DNA of 9,251 bases, from the NCBI GenBank assembly GCA_947631715.1, contig CANRMK010000076.1, positions 1 to 9,251 of the forward strand. The letters are read 5' to 3'. Origin of the DNA: an uncultured Acetatifactor sp. (GTDB lineage: Bacteria > Bacillota > Clostridia > Lachnospirales > Lachnospiraceae). A program made the translations under genes and the position numbers. How positions within the stretch are numbered: the stretch's first letter is position 1; each line of letters starts with the position of its first letter. Below the pieces are notes generated by a model, which searched no databases, had not been told where the DNA came from, and was given only the letters and a program-made list of their open reading frames with translations. This document shows, one piece after another, positions 1-6,578 of the stretch.

Positions 1-102
1 TAAAGGGCAAAAAAATTTCAGCGTTTTTACAATAACTTTTTTATCTAGGCTAGCCACAGGGCTGAACTGTTACAAAATGTGAAAGTAAAATACCGAAAAA
101 GC

Positions 103-131
103 TTGAAAATGCCGGCTGCATGTGATATCAT
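103..131 (+). promoter_or_regulatory. Promoter of the rpsF-ssb-rpsR operon
   Basis: TTGAAA (103-108) and TATCAT (126-131) are separated by exactly 17 bases, and a TG dinucleotide one base before the -10 makes it an extended -10. Transcription would start near 138, leaving a leader of about 67 bases before rpsF. The 1-100 region upstream is A/T-rich and shows no gene that I can support. Confidence 0.6.
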
Positions 132-158
132 GTTTATTCGTGATGAATCAAATTCCTT

Positions 159-179
159 GCTCGCCCTCCGAGGGCGGGC
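159..179 (+). promoter_or_regulatory. Strong hairpin in the rpsF leader
   Basis: A 9-bp G/C-rich stem (159-167 with 171-179, one G-U pair) closes on a CCG loop at 168-170, only about 12 bases before the rpsF Shine-Dalgarno. rpsF leaders in several phyla carry an S6:S18-binding RNA motif with a conserved CCG. The CCG and its position make autoregulation by S6:S18 a possible reading, although the known motif has the CCG in a bulge context that I cannot confirm here. Confidence 0.4.
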
Positions 180-204
180 CAGAGACCAAAAGGAGGTAAC
201 AGCA

Positions 205-495
205 ATGAACAAGTATGAATTAGCGATTGTTGTCACGGCTAAGATCGAAGATGAGCAGAGAGCAGAAGTTGTTGAAAAGTGCAAGGCGCTCATCGAGAGA
301 TTTGGCGGTACTGTGACCAATGTTGACGATTGGGGCAAGAAGCGCTTGGCTTACGAAATTCAGAAGATGAAAGAAGCATTTTACTATTTCATCAGCTTCG
401 AAGCAGAGAGCACAGCTCCTGCCGAGATCGAGAGCCGCGTCCGCATTATGGACAACGTCATCAGATACTTAGTCGTTAGACAGGATGAGGCTTAA
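205..495 (+). CDS. rpsF: 30S ribosomal protein S6
   Basis: Encodes a 96-aa S6, a small-subunit protein that binds 16S rRNA in the platform as a heterodimer with S18. The protein opens MNKYELAIVV and has the family core around WGKKRLAYEI (about residues 45-54), followed by the YYFISFEAE strand and an IRYLVVR end. The length is typical. The frame stays open upstream to an ATG at 79, but AAAAGGAGGT lies 8 bases before the ATG at 205 and the homology begins there, so 205 is the start. It is first in an operon with ssb (21 bases downstream) and rpsR, the usual bacterial order, which co-expresses the two binding partners S6 and S18. The leader hairpin at 159-179 may contribute to autoregulation. 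Confidence 0.97.
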   Translation: MNKYELAIVVTAKIEDEQRAEVVEKCKALIERFGGTVTNVDDWGKKRLAYEIQKMKEAFYYFISFEAESTAPAEIESRVRIMDNVIRYLVVRQDEA

Positions 496-516
496 TTGGA
501 AAGCGAGAAGTGAAAA

Positions 517-996
517 ATGAATAAAGTAATACTTATGGGACGATTGACCAGAGATCCTGAGGTAAGGTATTCTCAGGGCGCCAGCCAGACAGCTGTTGCG
601 AGATTCTCCATAGCGGTAGACAGGAGATTCAAGCGCGAGGGTGAGCCGGATGCCGATTTCTTTAACTGCACCTCTTTTGGCAGGCAGGCCGAGTTCGTGG
701 AGAAATATCTCCATAAAGGAACGAAAGTGGTGCTCAGCGGCCGGGTCCAGAATGACAATTACACCAACAAGGACGGACAGATGGTATACAGTGTCCGCAT
801 TATGGTGGATGAGATTGAGTTCGCCGAGAGTAAGAATGCGTCTGGCGGTGGAAATGATGGGGGATACAATAACAGCGGTTACAATAGTAACAACGGCGGA
901 GGATTCAGCGGCAACAGTGCTTCTGCTCCCTCCGGAGCCGGAGACGGCTTTATGAATATTCCCGATGGTATTGACGAGGAATTACCGTTTAATTAA
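517..996 (+). CDS. ssb: Single-stranded DNA-binding protein
   Basis: Encodes a 159-aa SSB, which coats single-stranded DNA in replication, repair and recombination and recruits partner proteins through its C-terminal tip. An OB-fold occupies about residues 1-106, beginning MNKVILMGRLTRDPEVRY and including DFFNCTSFGRQAEFVEKYL and LSGRV. A Gly/Asn/Ser-rich disordered linker follows (about 108-145), ending in the acidic tip DEELPFN, close to the classic DDDIPF-type interaction motif. The upstream Shine-Dalgarno is weak (AGAAGTG), so translation may depend partly on coupling to rpsF, which ends 21 bases earlier. It sits between rpsF and rpsR, as in most Firmicutes. Confidence 0.97.
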   Translation: MNKVILMGRLTRDPEVRYSQGASQTAVARFSIAVDRRFKREGEPDADFFNCTSFGRQAEFVEKYLHKGTKVVLSGRVQNDNYTNKDGQMVYSVRIMVDEIEFAESKNASGGGNDGGYNNSGYNSNNGGGFSGNSASAPSGAGDGFMNIPDGIDEELPFN

Positions 997-1027
997 AGTT
1001 TGATCATGTCAGATAGGAGGCAGTAAA

Positions 1028-1291
1028 ATGGCTTATAATAAGGCAGAGAAACCCGATGCTCCGGTCAGGAAAAAGGGCGGGGTCCGCAGAAGAAAGAAAG
1101 TCTGTGTGTTCTGTGGAAAAGATAATGTGATTGATTACAAGGACACCAACAAGCTGAAGAGATACGTTTCTGAGAGAGGAAAGATTCTTCCCCGCCGTAT
1201 TACCGGCAACTGTGCAAAGCACCAGAGAGCGCTGACTGTAGCGATCAAGAGAGCGCGTCATGTAGCATTGATGCCTTACGTTCAGGATTAA
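1028..1291 (+). CDS. rpsR: 30S ribosomal protein S18 (zinc-ribbon form)
   Basis: Encodes an 87-aa S18, partner of S6 on the 30S platform. The core carries the family signature from about residue 36 (IDYKD, LKRYVSERGKILPRRITG) to the C-terminal AIKRARHVALMPY. It keeps four possible zinc ligands, Cys26, Cys29, Cys62 and His65, so it is the zinc-binding form; many bacteria have a cysteine-free S18 copy that replaces it under zinc limitation. TAGGAGG precedes the ATG at good spacing. It is last in the rpsF operon and is followed 9 bases later by a strong terminator. Confidence 0.97.
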   Translation: MAYNKAEKPDAPVRKKGGVRRRKKVCVFCGKDNVIDYKDTNKLKRYVSERGKILPRRITGNCAKHQRALTVAIKRARHVALMPYVQD

Positions 1292-1300
1292 CTAAGAAAG

Positions 1301-1346
1301 AAGCGCTGTGCTGGCAGTGGAAACTGCGGCACGGCGCTTTTCTTTT
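1301..1346 (+). terminator. Rho-independent terminator after rpsR
   Basis: The arms starting AAGCGCTGTGC and ending GGCACGGCGCTT pair over about 17 bp with one bulged G and a GGAA loop, followed by TTTTCTTTT (1338-1346). This separates the rpsF operon from the gdpP-rplI-dnaB group. Confidence 0.9.
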
Positions 1347-1430
1347 GCCATTGTGCATGAAGATATTCTATTCTTCGACATAACCTTATCTTATTTGACA
1401 AATTAAATTGTGGCATAGTGCCGTTAAGTA

Positions 1431-1439
1431 TGATAAAAT
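1431..1439 (+). promoter_or_regulatory. Possible extended -10 promoter for the gdpP-rplI-dnaB unit
   Basis: TGATAAAAT gives TGn plus a TAAAAT -10 box (1434-1439). There is no good -35 at 16-18 bases. A perfect TTGACA at 1395-1400 is too far away to pair with it. The 222-base gap also holds a small palindrome, GGCA-TAG-TGCC (1412-1422), and a 7-bp inverted repeat, GATATTC/GAATATC (1463-1469 with 1487-1493), in the presumed 5' leader. Confidence 0.35.
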
Positions 1440-1513
1440 AATTCTATGCGAAAGCTCACGGTGATATTCGGTTTTTCAAAGAACAGGAATATCTTTCAGC
1501 GAAAAAGAAAGCT

Positions 1514-3577
1514 ATGGTTACGGATATGAAGAAAAGGATCAAACTTAAGGGACGGATAAAGACTTATATACAGTTCTGCATTTATCTTGGCATACTCCTG
1601 GCGGCGGTGGATGTGGCCATGTTCATGATCGATTTTCGTGCGGGGCTGCTGCTGGCCGGATTTACGGTTTTTTATTTTGGGATTACCTTAACACTGTACT
1701 TTTACAACAGGCGGATCCTGATCAACGAATTGGTAAGCTTTGCCACAGAGTACGGACAGATACAGAGAAAGCTTCTCAGGGAGATGGATCTGCCGTACGC
1801 GCTGCTGGATGACTGTGGAAAAGTGATCTGGACCAATGTGGCGTTCGAGAATGTCGTACATCAGCCCAAAGGGTATAAAAAATCCATTACGTCCCTTTTC
1901 CCTACTATTACCCGGGACAGACTGCCGGATGATGCGGATGTGGAGGAAGCGCAGTACGATCTGGAATATGAGGGCAGTGAGTTTGTGGCAAAATTCCGCA
2001 GGATATCCCTGAGAGATATGGCGGAAAACAGCGATATCATCGATGCCGAGGGCTACAACGGTTATCTGATCGCAGTGTATCTCTATGACGATACGGCCCT
2101 GCATATTGCGCTGCAGGAAGTGGACGATCAGAGCCTGGCTGTGGGTATGATTTACCTTGACAATTACGAAGAAGCCCTGGAGAGCGTGGAGGAGGTCAGG
2201 CGCTCCCTGCTGATTGCTCTGATCGACAGAAAGGTCAATAAGTATATTTCCGGATTTGACGGCATCTGTAAAAAGCTGGAAAAGGACAAATATCTGGTAA
2301 TCCTGCGCAAAAAGAGCATTGCTCAGCTGCAGGAATCGCGTTTTGAACTGCTGGAGGATGTAAAGACAGTAAATATTGGCAATGAGATGGCGGTGACGAT
2401 CAGCATCGGTGTGGGTTTGGACGGCTTGACTTATGCTCAGAATTATGAGTTTGCCCGCAACGCTATCGATCTGGCGCTGGGAAGAGGCGGGGATCAGGCT
2501 GTGATCAAGACGCCTGAAAGCATCACCTATTACGGCGGAAAGAGCCAGCAGGTAGAAAAGAATACTCGTGTAAAGGCGCGTGTAAAAGCCCATGCTCTCA
2601 GGGAAATTATTACAGGCAGGGATCAGGTGCTTGTGATGGGACACCGGATGCCGGACGTGGACAGCTTTGGAGCGGCGGTGGGAATCTACCGGATCGCACA
2701 GTCCCTGGAACGGAAAGCGCACATCGTATTGAACGATGTAACGCCTGCGATTCAGCCTATGGTGGATCGCTTCCGCAATAATCCCGATTACGAGGAGGAC
2801 ATGATCATCAGCAACCAGGCCGCTATTGAGACGGCTAACAGCAATACGGTCCTTGTGGTTGTTGATGTAAATAAACCGTCTATTACGGAATGCCCGGAGC
2901 TGCTGCGGTTCTGTAAATCTGTGGTGGTGCTGGATCATCATCGGCAGGGCTCGGAGACGATCGAAAACGCTACGCTTTCTTATGTGGAGCCCTATGCTTC
3001 CTCGGCCTGTGAGATGGTCTCGGAGATTCTGCAGTACACCTACGACAATATCAAGATACATGCGGAAGAGGCCGACTGTATGTATTCCGGTATTATGATA
3101 GATACCAATAACTTTATGACAAAGACGGGCGTGCGCACATTTGAGGCGGCGGCGTTTCTGAGGAGAAACGGTGCGGACGTGACCAGAGTCCGAAAACTGT
3201 TCCGAGAGGACGCGCTGGAGTATAAGGCCAGAGCCGATGCCGTCAGTCAGGCGGAAATCTATAAGCAGTGCTTTGCGATCTCCATCTGCACTGCGGATGA
3301 GCTTCCAAGTCCCACAGTGATTGGAGCCCAGGCGGCAAATGAGCTGCTGAACATTAAAGGGATAAAAGCCAGCTTCGTACTGACGGATTATCAGGGGAAA
3401 ATTTATATCAGCGCCCGTTCTATCGATGAAGTGAATGTTCAGATCATCATGGAACGCATGGGCGGCGGAGGCCATATGAGCACTGCAGCCTGCCAGATAG
3501 AGGAGGTAGGTATCATTGAGGCCATCGGCATATTGAAGCGTACGATAGATGATATGCTGGAGAGCGGTGAGATATAG
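1514..3577 (+). CDS. gdpP: GdpP-like membrane cyclic-di-AMP phosphodiesterase (DHH/DHHA1)
   Basis: A 687-aa protein with the architecture of GdpP/YybT, which hydrolyses c-di-AMP and so affects osmolyte, potassium and cell-wall balance. Two membrane segments (about 19-39 and 43-64) are followed by a PAS-like region (about 85-195), a degenerate GGDEF domain (about 205-345, no intact GGDEF motif), a DHH domain and a DHHA1 domain. Metal-site motifs are GHRMPDVD (His377, Asp381, Asp383), VVVDVNK, DHH at 474-476 and GIMIDTNNF. The C-terminal nucleotide-binding motif is GGGGH (650-654). Family members are about 650-690 aa. The start is uncertain: ATG 1514 has only a weak AAAGAAAG upstream, and an in-frame ATG at 1526 (giving MKKRIKLKGR) is an alternative. 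rplI and dnaB follow, a common Firmicutes order. Confidence 0.92.
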   Translation: MVTDMKKRIKLKGRIKTYIQFCIYLGILLAAVDVAMFMIDFRAGLLLAGFTVFYFGITLTLYFYNRRILINELVSFATEYGQIQRKLLREMDLPYALLDDCGKVIWTNVAFENVVHQPKGYKKSITSLFPTITRDRLPDDADVEEAQYDLEYEGSEFVAKFRRISLRDMAENSDIIDAEGYNGYLIAVYLYDDTALHIALQEVDDQSLAVGMIYLDNYEEALESVEEVRRSLLIALIDRKVNKYISGFDGICKKLEKDKYLVILRKKSIAQLQESRFELLEDVKTVNIGNEMAVTISIGVGLDGLTYAQNYEFARNAIDLALGRGGDQAVIKTPESITYYGGKSQQVEKNTRVKARVKAHALREIITGRDQVLVMGHRMPDVDSFGAAVGIYRIAQSLERKAHIVLNDVTPAIQPMVDRFRNNPDYEEDMIISNQAAIETANSNTVLVVVDVNKPSITECPELLRFCKSVVVLDHHRQGSETIENATLSYVEPYASSACEMVSEILQYTYDNIKIHAEEADCMYSGIMIDTNNFMTKTGVRTFEAAAFLRRNGADVTRVRKLFREDALEYKARADAVSQAEIYKQCFAISICTADELPSPTVIGAQAANELLNIKGIKASFVLTDYQGKIYISARSIDEVNVQIIMERMGGGGHMSTAACQIEEVGIIEAIGILKRTIDDMLESGEI

Positions 3578-3624
3578 TAGAACATACATTTTTGAAGATT
3601 CATGAAGAGAAAGGATTTGATGGT

Positions 3625-4071
3625 ATGAAAGTAATTTTACTGCAGGATGAAAAAAAACTGGGCAAAAAAGGTGACATTATCGAGGTCAGCGAAGGATATG
3701 CCAGAAATTATATCCTGCCGAAGAAGATCGGCGCCGAAGCTACCCCGAAAAATTTAAATGACCTGAAGCTTCAGAAAGCGAATGCGAGCAGAGTGGCACA
3801 GGAACAGATAGACGCGGCAAAGGCATTGGCGGCGGAGCTGGAAAATAAGCAGGTGATAGTGAAGATCAAGGCCGGCGAGGGCGGAAAAGCGTTCGGCTCC
3901 GTGTCCAGCAAGGAAATTTCTGCCGCCTGCAGGGAACAGTGTGGGATAGAACTGGATAAAAAGAAGATTCAGCTGCCGGAGAACTTAAAAAATTTTGGCT
4001 CGTATGAGGTCAGCATAAAGCTGCATCCCCAGGTGACCGGGAAACTGACGGTGAAAGTAACGGAAGCATAG
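3625..4071 (+). CDS. rplI: 50S ribosomal protein L9
   Basis: Encodes a 148-aa L9, a 23S rRNA-binding protein with two globular domains joined by a long helix. The N-terminal domain (residues 1 to about 45) begins MKVILLQDEKKLGKKGD and holds the signature GYARNYILPKKIGAEAT. A helical connector (about 45-75) follows, then the C-terminal domain with GGKAFGSVSSKEI. The frame extends upstream to a TTG at 3592, adding 11 residues. The family begins at MKVILL, AAAGGA (3610-3615) is 9 bases before ATG 3625, and the resulting 148 aa is the usual L9 length, so 3625 is chosen. It is 47 bases after gdpP and 40 bases before dnaB, probably in the same transcript. Confidence 0.96.
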   Translation: MKVILLQDEKKLGKKGDIIEVSEGYARNYILPKKIGAEATPKNLNDLKLQKANASRVAQEQIDAAKALAAELENKQVIVKIKAGEGGKAFGSVSSKEISAACREQCGIELDKKKIQLPENLKNFGSYEVSIKLHPQVTGKLTVKVTEA

Positions 4072-4111
4072 GGCGAACTAATATGCTGGAACAGGGAAGA
4101 GGTAGCCGGGT

Positions 4112-5464
4112 ATGCCTGCAATGGACGAGAATGCACTAAAGAAAATACTGCCTCACAGCGTGGTGGCTGAACAATCAGTGATCGGCTCCATGATCATGGA
4201 TCAGGAGGCTATAGTGGAGGCTTCCGAACGGATCACAGGAGATGACTTTTATAACAAACAGTACGGAATCCTGTATGAGACCATGGTGGAACTGAACAAT
4301 GAGGGGAAGCCCGTAGATCTGGTGATACTGCAGAACCGCCTGCGGGAGAAAGAGGTGCCGCCTGAAGTCAGCAGCCTTGAGTTTGTCAGGGAACTTTTAA
4401 ATACAGTGCAGACCTCCGCCAATATCAAATATTACGCTGACATTGTGGCTGAGAAAGCTACTCTGCGGCGGCTGATCCGCTTAAATGAAGAGATCGCCAA
4501 TGCATGTTATATGGGAAAAGAAAGCCTGGAGACCATACTGGATGACACGGAAAAGCGGGTGTTCCAGCTGGTGCAGAAGCGCACCACCGACAATTATGTC
4601 CCTATCCGCCAGATCGTTACGAATGCCATGGACCGGATCGAGGCAGCGTCAAGAAACAGAGGCAGCGTTACCGGAATCCCCACCGGATTTATCGATCTTG
4701 ATTATCGGACCGCCGGCCTGCAGCCCTCGGATCTGGTGCTGATTGCAGCCAGGCCGTCTATGGGGAAGACGGCTTTTGCACTGAATATCGCACAGTATGT
4801 GGCTTTTCGGAAAAATATGTCAGTGGCCATATTCAGTCTGGAAATGAGCAAGGAACAGCTTGTGAACCGCATGTTTTCGCTGGAGTCCAATGTGGACGCA
4901 CAGAAGCTGAGGACCGGACAGTTAAATGATCACGAATGGGAAAAGCTGATTGAGAGTGCGGGAGTGATCGGGAAGTCGAACCTGATCATTGACGATACGC
5001 CGGGCATCTCGGTGCCGGAACTGCGCTCTAAGTGCAGGAAATATAAGCTGGAACACAATCTTGCTTTGATTATCATAGATTATCTCCAGCTGATGAGCGG
5101 CAGTGGGAAAACGGATTCCAGACAACAGGAAATCTCTGATATTTCCAGATCTTTAAAGGCGATTGCCCGGGAACTGAACGTTCCTGTGGTCGCTCTTTCA
5201 CAGCTTTCCCGCGCAGTGGAACAGCGGCCGGACCACAGGCCCATGCTGTCGGACTTGCGCGAATCGGGCGCCATTGAGCAGGATGCCGATGTAGTGATGT
5301 TCATTTATCGGGATGATTACTATCACCATGATACGGATAACAAAGGTGTTTCAGAAATCATAATCGCCAAGCAGAGAAACGGACCTATCGGGACAGTGGA
5401 ACTGGCCTGGCTGCCTGAATACACAAAATTTGCCAATTTGGAACACCGTAAAAAACCGGAATGA
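4112..5464 (+). CDS. dnaB: Replicative DNA helicase
   Basis: Encodes a 450-aa DnaB-family hexameric helicase that unwinds the chromosome at the fork and contacts primase. The N-terminal domain (about 10-115) begins with the family phrase LPHSVVAEQSVIGSM. After a linker, the RecA-like domain begins around VTGIPTGFIDLD. Walker A is ARPSMGKT (213-220) and Walker B is LIIID with Asp323. Further motifs are SQLSRAVEQRPDHRPMLSDL, RESGAIEQDAD and KQRNGPIGT. The length is typical and no intein is present. ATG 4112 has GAGG upstream; an in-frame ATG four codons later is a weaker alternative. Its TGA stop overlaps an ATG in another frame (see 5461-5574). Confidence 0.97.
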   Translation: MPAMDENALKKILPHSVVAEQSVIGSMIMDQEAIVEASERITGDDFYNKQYGILYETMVELNNEGKPVDLVILQNRLREKEVPPEVSSLEFVRELLNTVQTSANIKYYADIVAEKATLRRLIRLNEEIANACYMGKESLETILDDTEKRVFQLVQKRTTDNYVPIRQIVTNAMDRIEAASRNRGSVTGIPTGFIDLDYRTAGLQPSDLVLIAARPSMGKTAFALNIAQYVAFRKNMSVAIFSLEMSKEQLVNRMFSLESNVDAQKLRTGQLNDHEWEKLIESAGVIGKSNLIIDDTPGISVPELRSKCRKYKLEHNLALIIIDYLQLMSGSGKTDSRQQEISDISRSLKAIARELNVPVVALSQLSRAVEQRPDHRPMLSDLRESGAIEQDADVVMFIYRDDYYHHDTDNKGVSEIIIAKQRNGPIGTVELAWLPEYTKFANLEHRKKPE

Positions 5465-5574
5465 CCAGGGGGCAACAAAGGGGAAACCTACAAAAGAGAA
5501 TGGGCGGACTGCTCATTCTCTTTTTAGCTGCTGCAGGCTTATATTTACTTTTTGAAAGGAGAGAGGTACTGTGA
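5461..5574 (+). CDS. Possible 37-aa single-span membrane peptide overlapping dnaB and the MerR gene
   Basis: ATG at 5461 overlaps the dnaB stop as ATGA, and the frame runs 37 codons to a TGA at 5572-5574 that overlaps the GTG start of the next gene as GTGA. The product has a basic N-terminus (MTRGQQRGNLQKR), a hydrophobic stretch (GGLLILFLAAAGLYLLF, about residues 15-31) and a short charged tail, as in small single-span membrane proteins. There is no separate Shine-Dalgarno, so translation would rely on coupling to dnaB. Against it, a terminator-like hairpin with a T run lies inside the frame, and the T run alone supplies hydrophobic codons. I do not recognise a family. It may be real or a by-product of the terminator. 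Confidence 0.35.
   Translation: MTRGQQRGNLQKRMGGLLILFLAAAGLYLLFERREVL
5492..5525 (+). terminator. Terminator-like hairpin after dnaB
   Basis: AAAGAGAATG (5493-5502) pairs with CATTCTCTTT (5514-5523) across an 11-base loop, and the right arm runs into TTTTT (5521-5525). It would end the gdpP-rplI-dnaB transcript or attenuate reading into the MerR gene. It lies inside the 37-codon frame at 5461-5574, and no clear promoter is visible between it and the MerR gene, so partial read-through is likely. Confidence 0.7.
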
Positions 5575-6215
5575 GCAATTATCTGTTTATTTCAGATGCA
5601 GCAAAAGAGGTCAAGGTGGAAAGTCATGTTCTGCGGTACTGGGAAGAGGAACTGCATCTCCCCATTAAGCGCAACGAGCTTGGACACCGTTACTATACGG
5701 AAGAAGATGTGGAGCGCTTTAAACAGATCAAGGGAATGAAAGAGAGAGGGCTGCAGTTGAAAGCGATTAAAATGATCCTGCGGGACGGGAAACTGGATGT
5801 GCTGCCGTCAGAGGCAGATGCAAAGGAGAATACGATGCGGAAAAGCACTGCAGAAGAAGACAAAGAAGAATATGCGGAGCCCAAATTGGCGATTGATATT
5901 GTAGATACCAGAGAGAATCATGTTTCCGTAGAGAGCAGGGCGGATAAGTCCAGACGGCTTCAATGGCTGCTTCAGCAGCTGATCCGGGAAACGCTGCAGG
6001 AGAACAACGGAGAACTGTGCCGGGAGATCAAGGAAAGCGTAGTGAAAGAGCTGGACTATCAGTTCCGCATGCAGGAGGAGCGGGAGGAGGCCAGGGATAA
6101 AATGCTTGCGGAACGGGACGAAGAGCACTATAAGAAGATGGACGAGCTGTTGAGAAAGAAAAGCAGAGCTAAGACATTCCGGCTGGGCAAAAAGAAAAAA
6201 GATGTCCCTACATAA
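5571..6215 (+). CDS. MerR-type HTH protein with coiled coil and basic tail
   Basis: A 214-aa protein starting at GTG 5571, with AAAGGAG nine bases upstream. Residues about 5-70 form a MerR-type winged helix-turn-helix: FISDAAKEVKV, then VLRYWEEELHLPIKRNELG, HRYYTEEDVERF and ERGLQLKAIKMIL. After an acidic linker (about 75-120), residues about 124-200 are highly charged and helical, likely a coiled coil, and the protein ends in a Lys/Arg-rich tail (KKSRAKTFRLGKKKK). No effector-binding domain or cysteine sensor is visible. The layout (MerR HTH, coiled coil, basic end) resembles that of the Bacillus chromosome-anchoring protein RacA as much as that of a classical metal or drug regulator. The specific role is unknown. 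The gene is downstream of dnaB and convergent with the ferredoxin gene. Confidence 0.8.
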   Translation: MSNYLFISDAAKEVKVESHVLRYWEEELHLPIKRNELGHRYYTEEDVERFKQIKGMKERGLQLKAIKMILRDGKLDVLPSEADAKENTMRKSTAEEDKEEYAEPKLAIDIVDTRENHVSVESRADKSRRLQWLLQQLIRETLQENNGELCREIKESVVKELDYQFRMQEEREEARDKMLAERDEEHYKKMDELLRKKSRAKTFRLGKKKKDVPT

Positions 6216-6253
6216 GGCCTGACAGAGACAGAGCCGTGTGAAGGGCATGTGGG

Positions 6254-6298
6254 CAAAAAAAGAAAGGCGTTCCCGCTCTGCGGTGAAACGCCTTTCTT
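6254..6298 (-). terminator. Rho-independent terminator of the ferredoxin gene
   Basis: On the minus strand AAGAAAGGCGTT pairs perfectly with AACGCCTTTCTT over 12 bp (plus-strand 6260-6271 with 6287-6298) and is followed directly by a T run. It lies between the convergent ferredoxin and MerR genes. On the plus strand the same stem lacks a good T run, so it is probably weaker in that direction. Confidence 0.9.
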
Positions 6299-6328
6299 AA
6301 GCTTCCAGTCAATGTACGGTTGGAACAA

Positions 6329-6499
6329 TTAACCCTGTGTGATGGTTCCAACAGGGCAGCCGCCTGCACAGGATCCGCATTCAATGCATTTTTCAGGATC
6401 GATCTCAAACTTGCCGTCTCCCATGCTGATCGCTCCGACAGGACACTGTGCCTCACAGGCACCGCATGCCACACAAGCATCTCCAATTACATATGCCAT
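6329..6499 (-). CDS. 2[4Fe-4S] clostridial-type ferredoxin, 56 aa
   Basis: A 56-aa low-potential electron carrier of the cytoplasm. It has two complete CxxCxxCxxxCP motifs: Cys9, Cys12, Cys15, Cys19-Pro and Cys38, Cys41, Cys44, Cys48-Pro, enough for two [4Fe-4S] clusters. It begins MAYVIGDACVACGAC, as in classic clostridial ferredoxins of 55-60 aa. The Shine-Dalgarno AAAAGGAGG (6508-6516) is 8 bases before the ATG. It has its own promoter just after the pflA stop and its own terminator, so it is a separate monocistronic unit. Its neighbour pflA encodes a radical SAM enzyme that needs a one-electron donor, so supplying PflA is a reasonable inference. Other partners, such as pyruvate:ferredoxin oxidoreductase or hydrogenase, are equally possible. 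Confidence 0.95.
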   Translation of the reverse strand: MAYVIGDACVACGACEAQCPVGAISMGDGKFEIDPEKCIECGSCAGGCPVGTITQG

Positions 6500-6546
6500 G
6501 ATAAAATCCTCCTTTTGCCAGATACAAAATCATTATTGCTTTGTTT

Positions 6547-6575
6547 ATTGTAATATAAAATGCAGGTTAATACAA
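6547..6575 (-). promoter_or_regulatory. Promoter of the ferredoxin gene
   Basis: On the minus strand TTGTAT (plus-strand 6570-6575) and TACAAT (6547-6552) are 17 bases apart, placed between the pflA stop (6579) and the ferredoxin start (6499). The leader would be about 40 bases. Confidence 0.65.
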
Positions 6576-6578
6576 GGC

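Noticed and set aside
79..204. N-terminal extension of rpsF from an earlier ATG
   Set aside because: The extension crosses the promoter and leader hairpin and is absent from S6 proteins, while a perfect Shine-Dalgarno marks 205.
1395..1400. TTGACA as the -35 of a gdpP promoter
   Set aside because: No -10 box is found at 16-18 bases. The nearest good -10 is 33 bases downstream.
1688..3589. 633-codon open frame on the minus strand opposite gdpP
   Set aside because: It is the antisense of a well-supported gene with clear domain motifs. The translation shows no recognisable family, and the opening is explained by codon bias of the sense gene.
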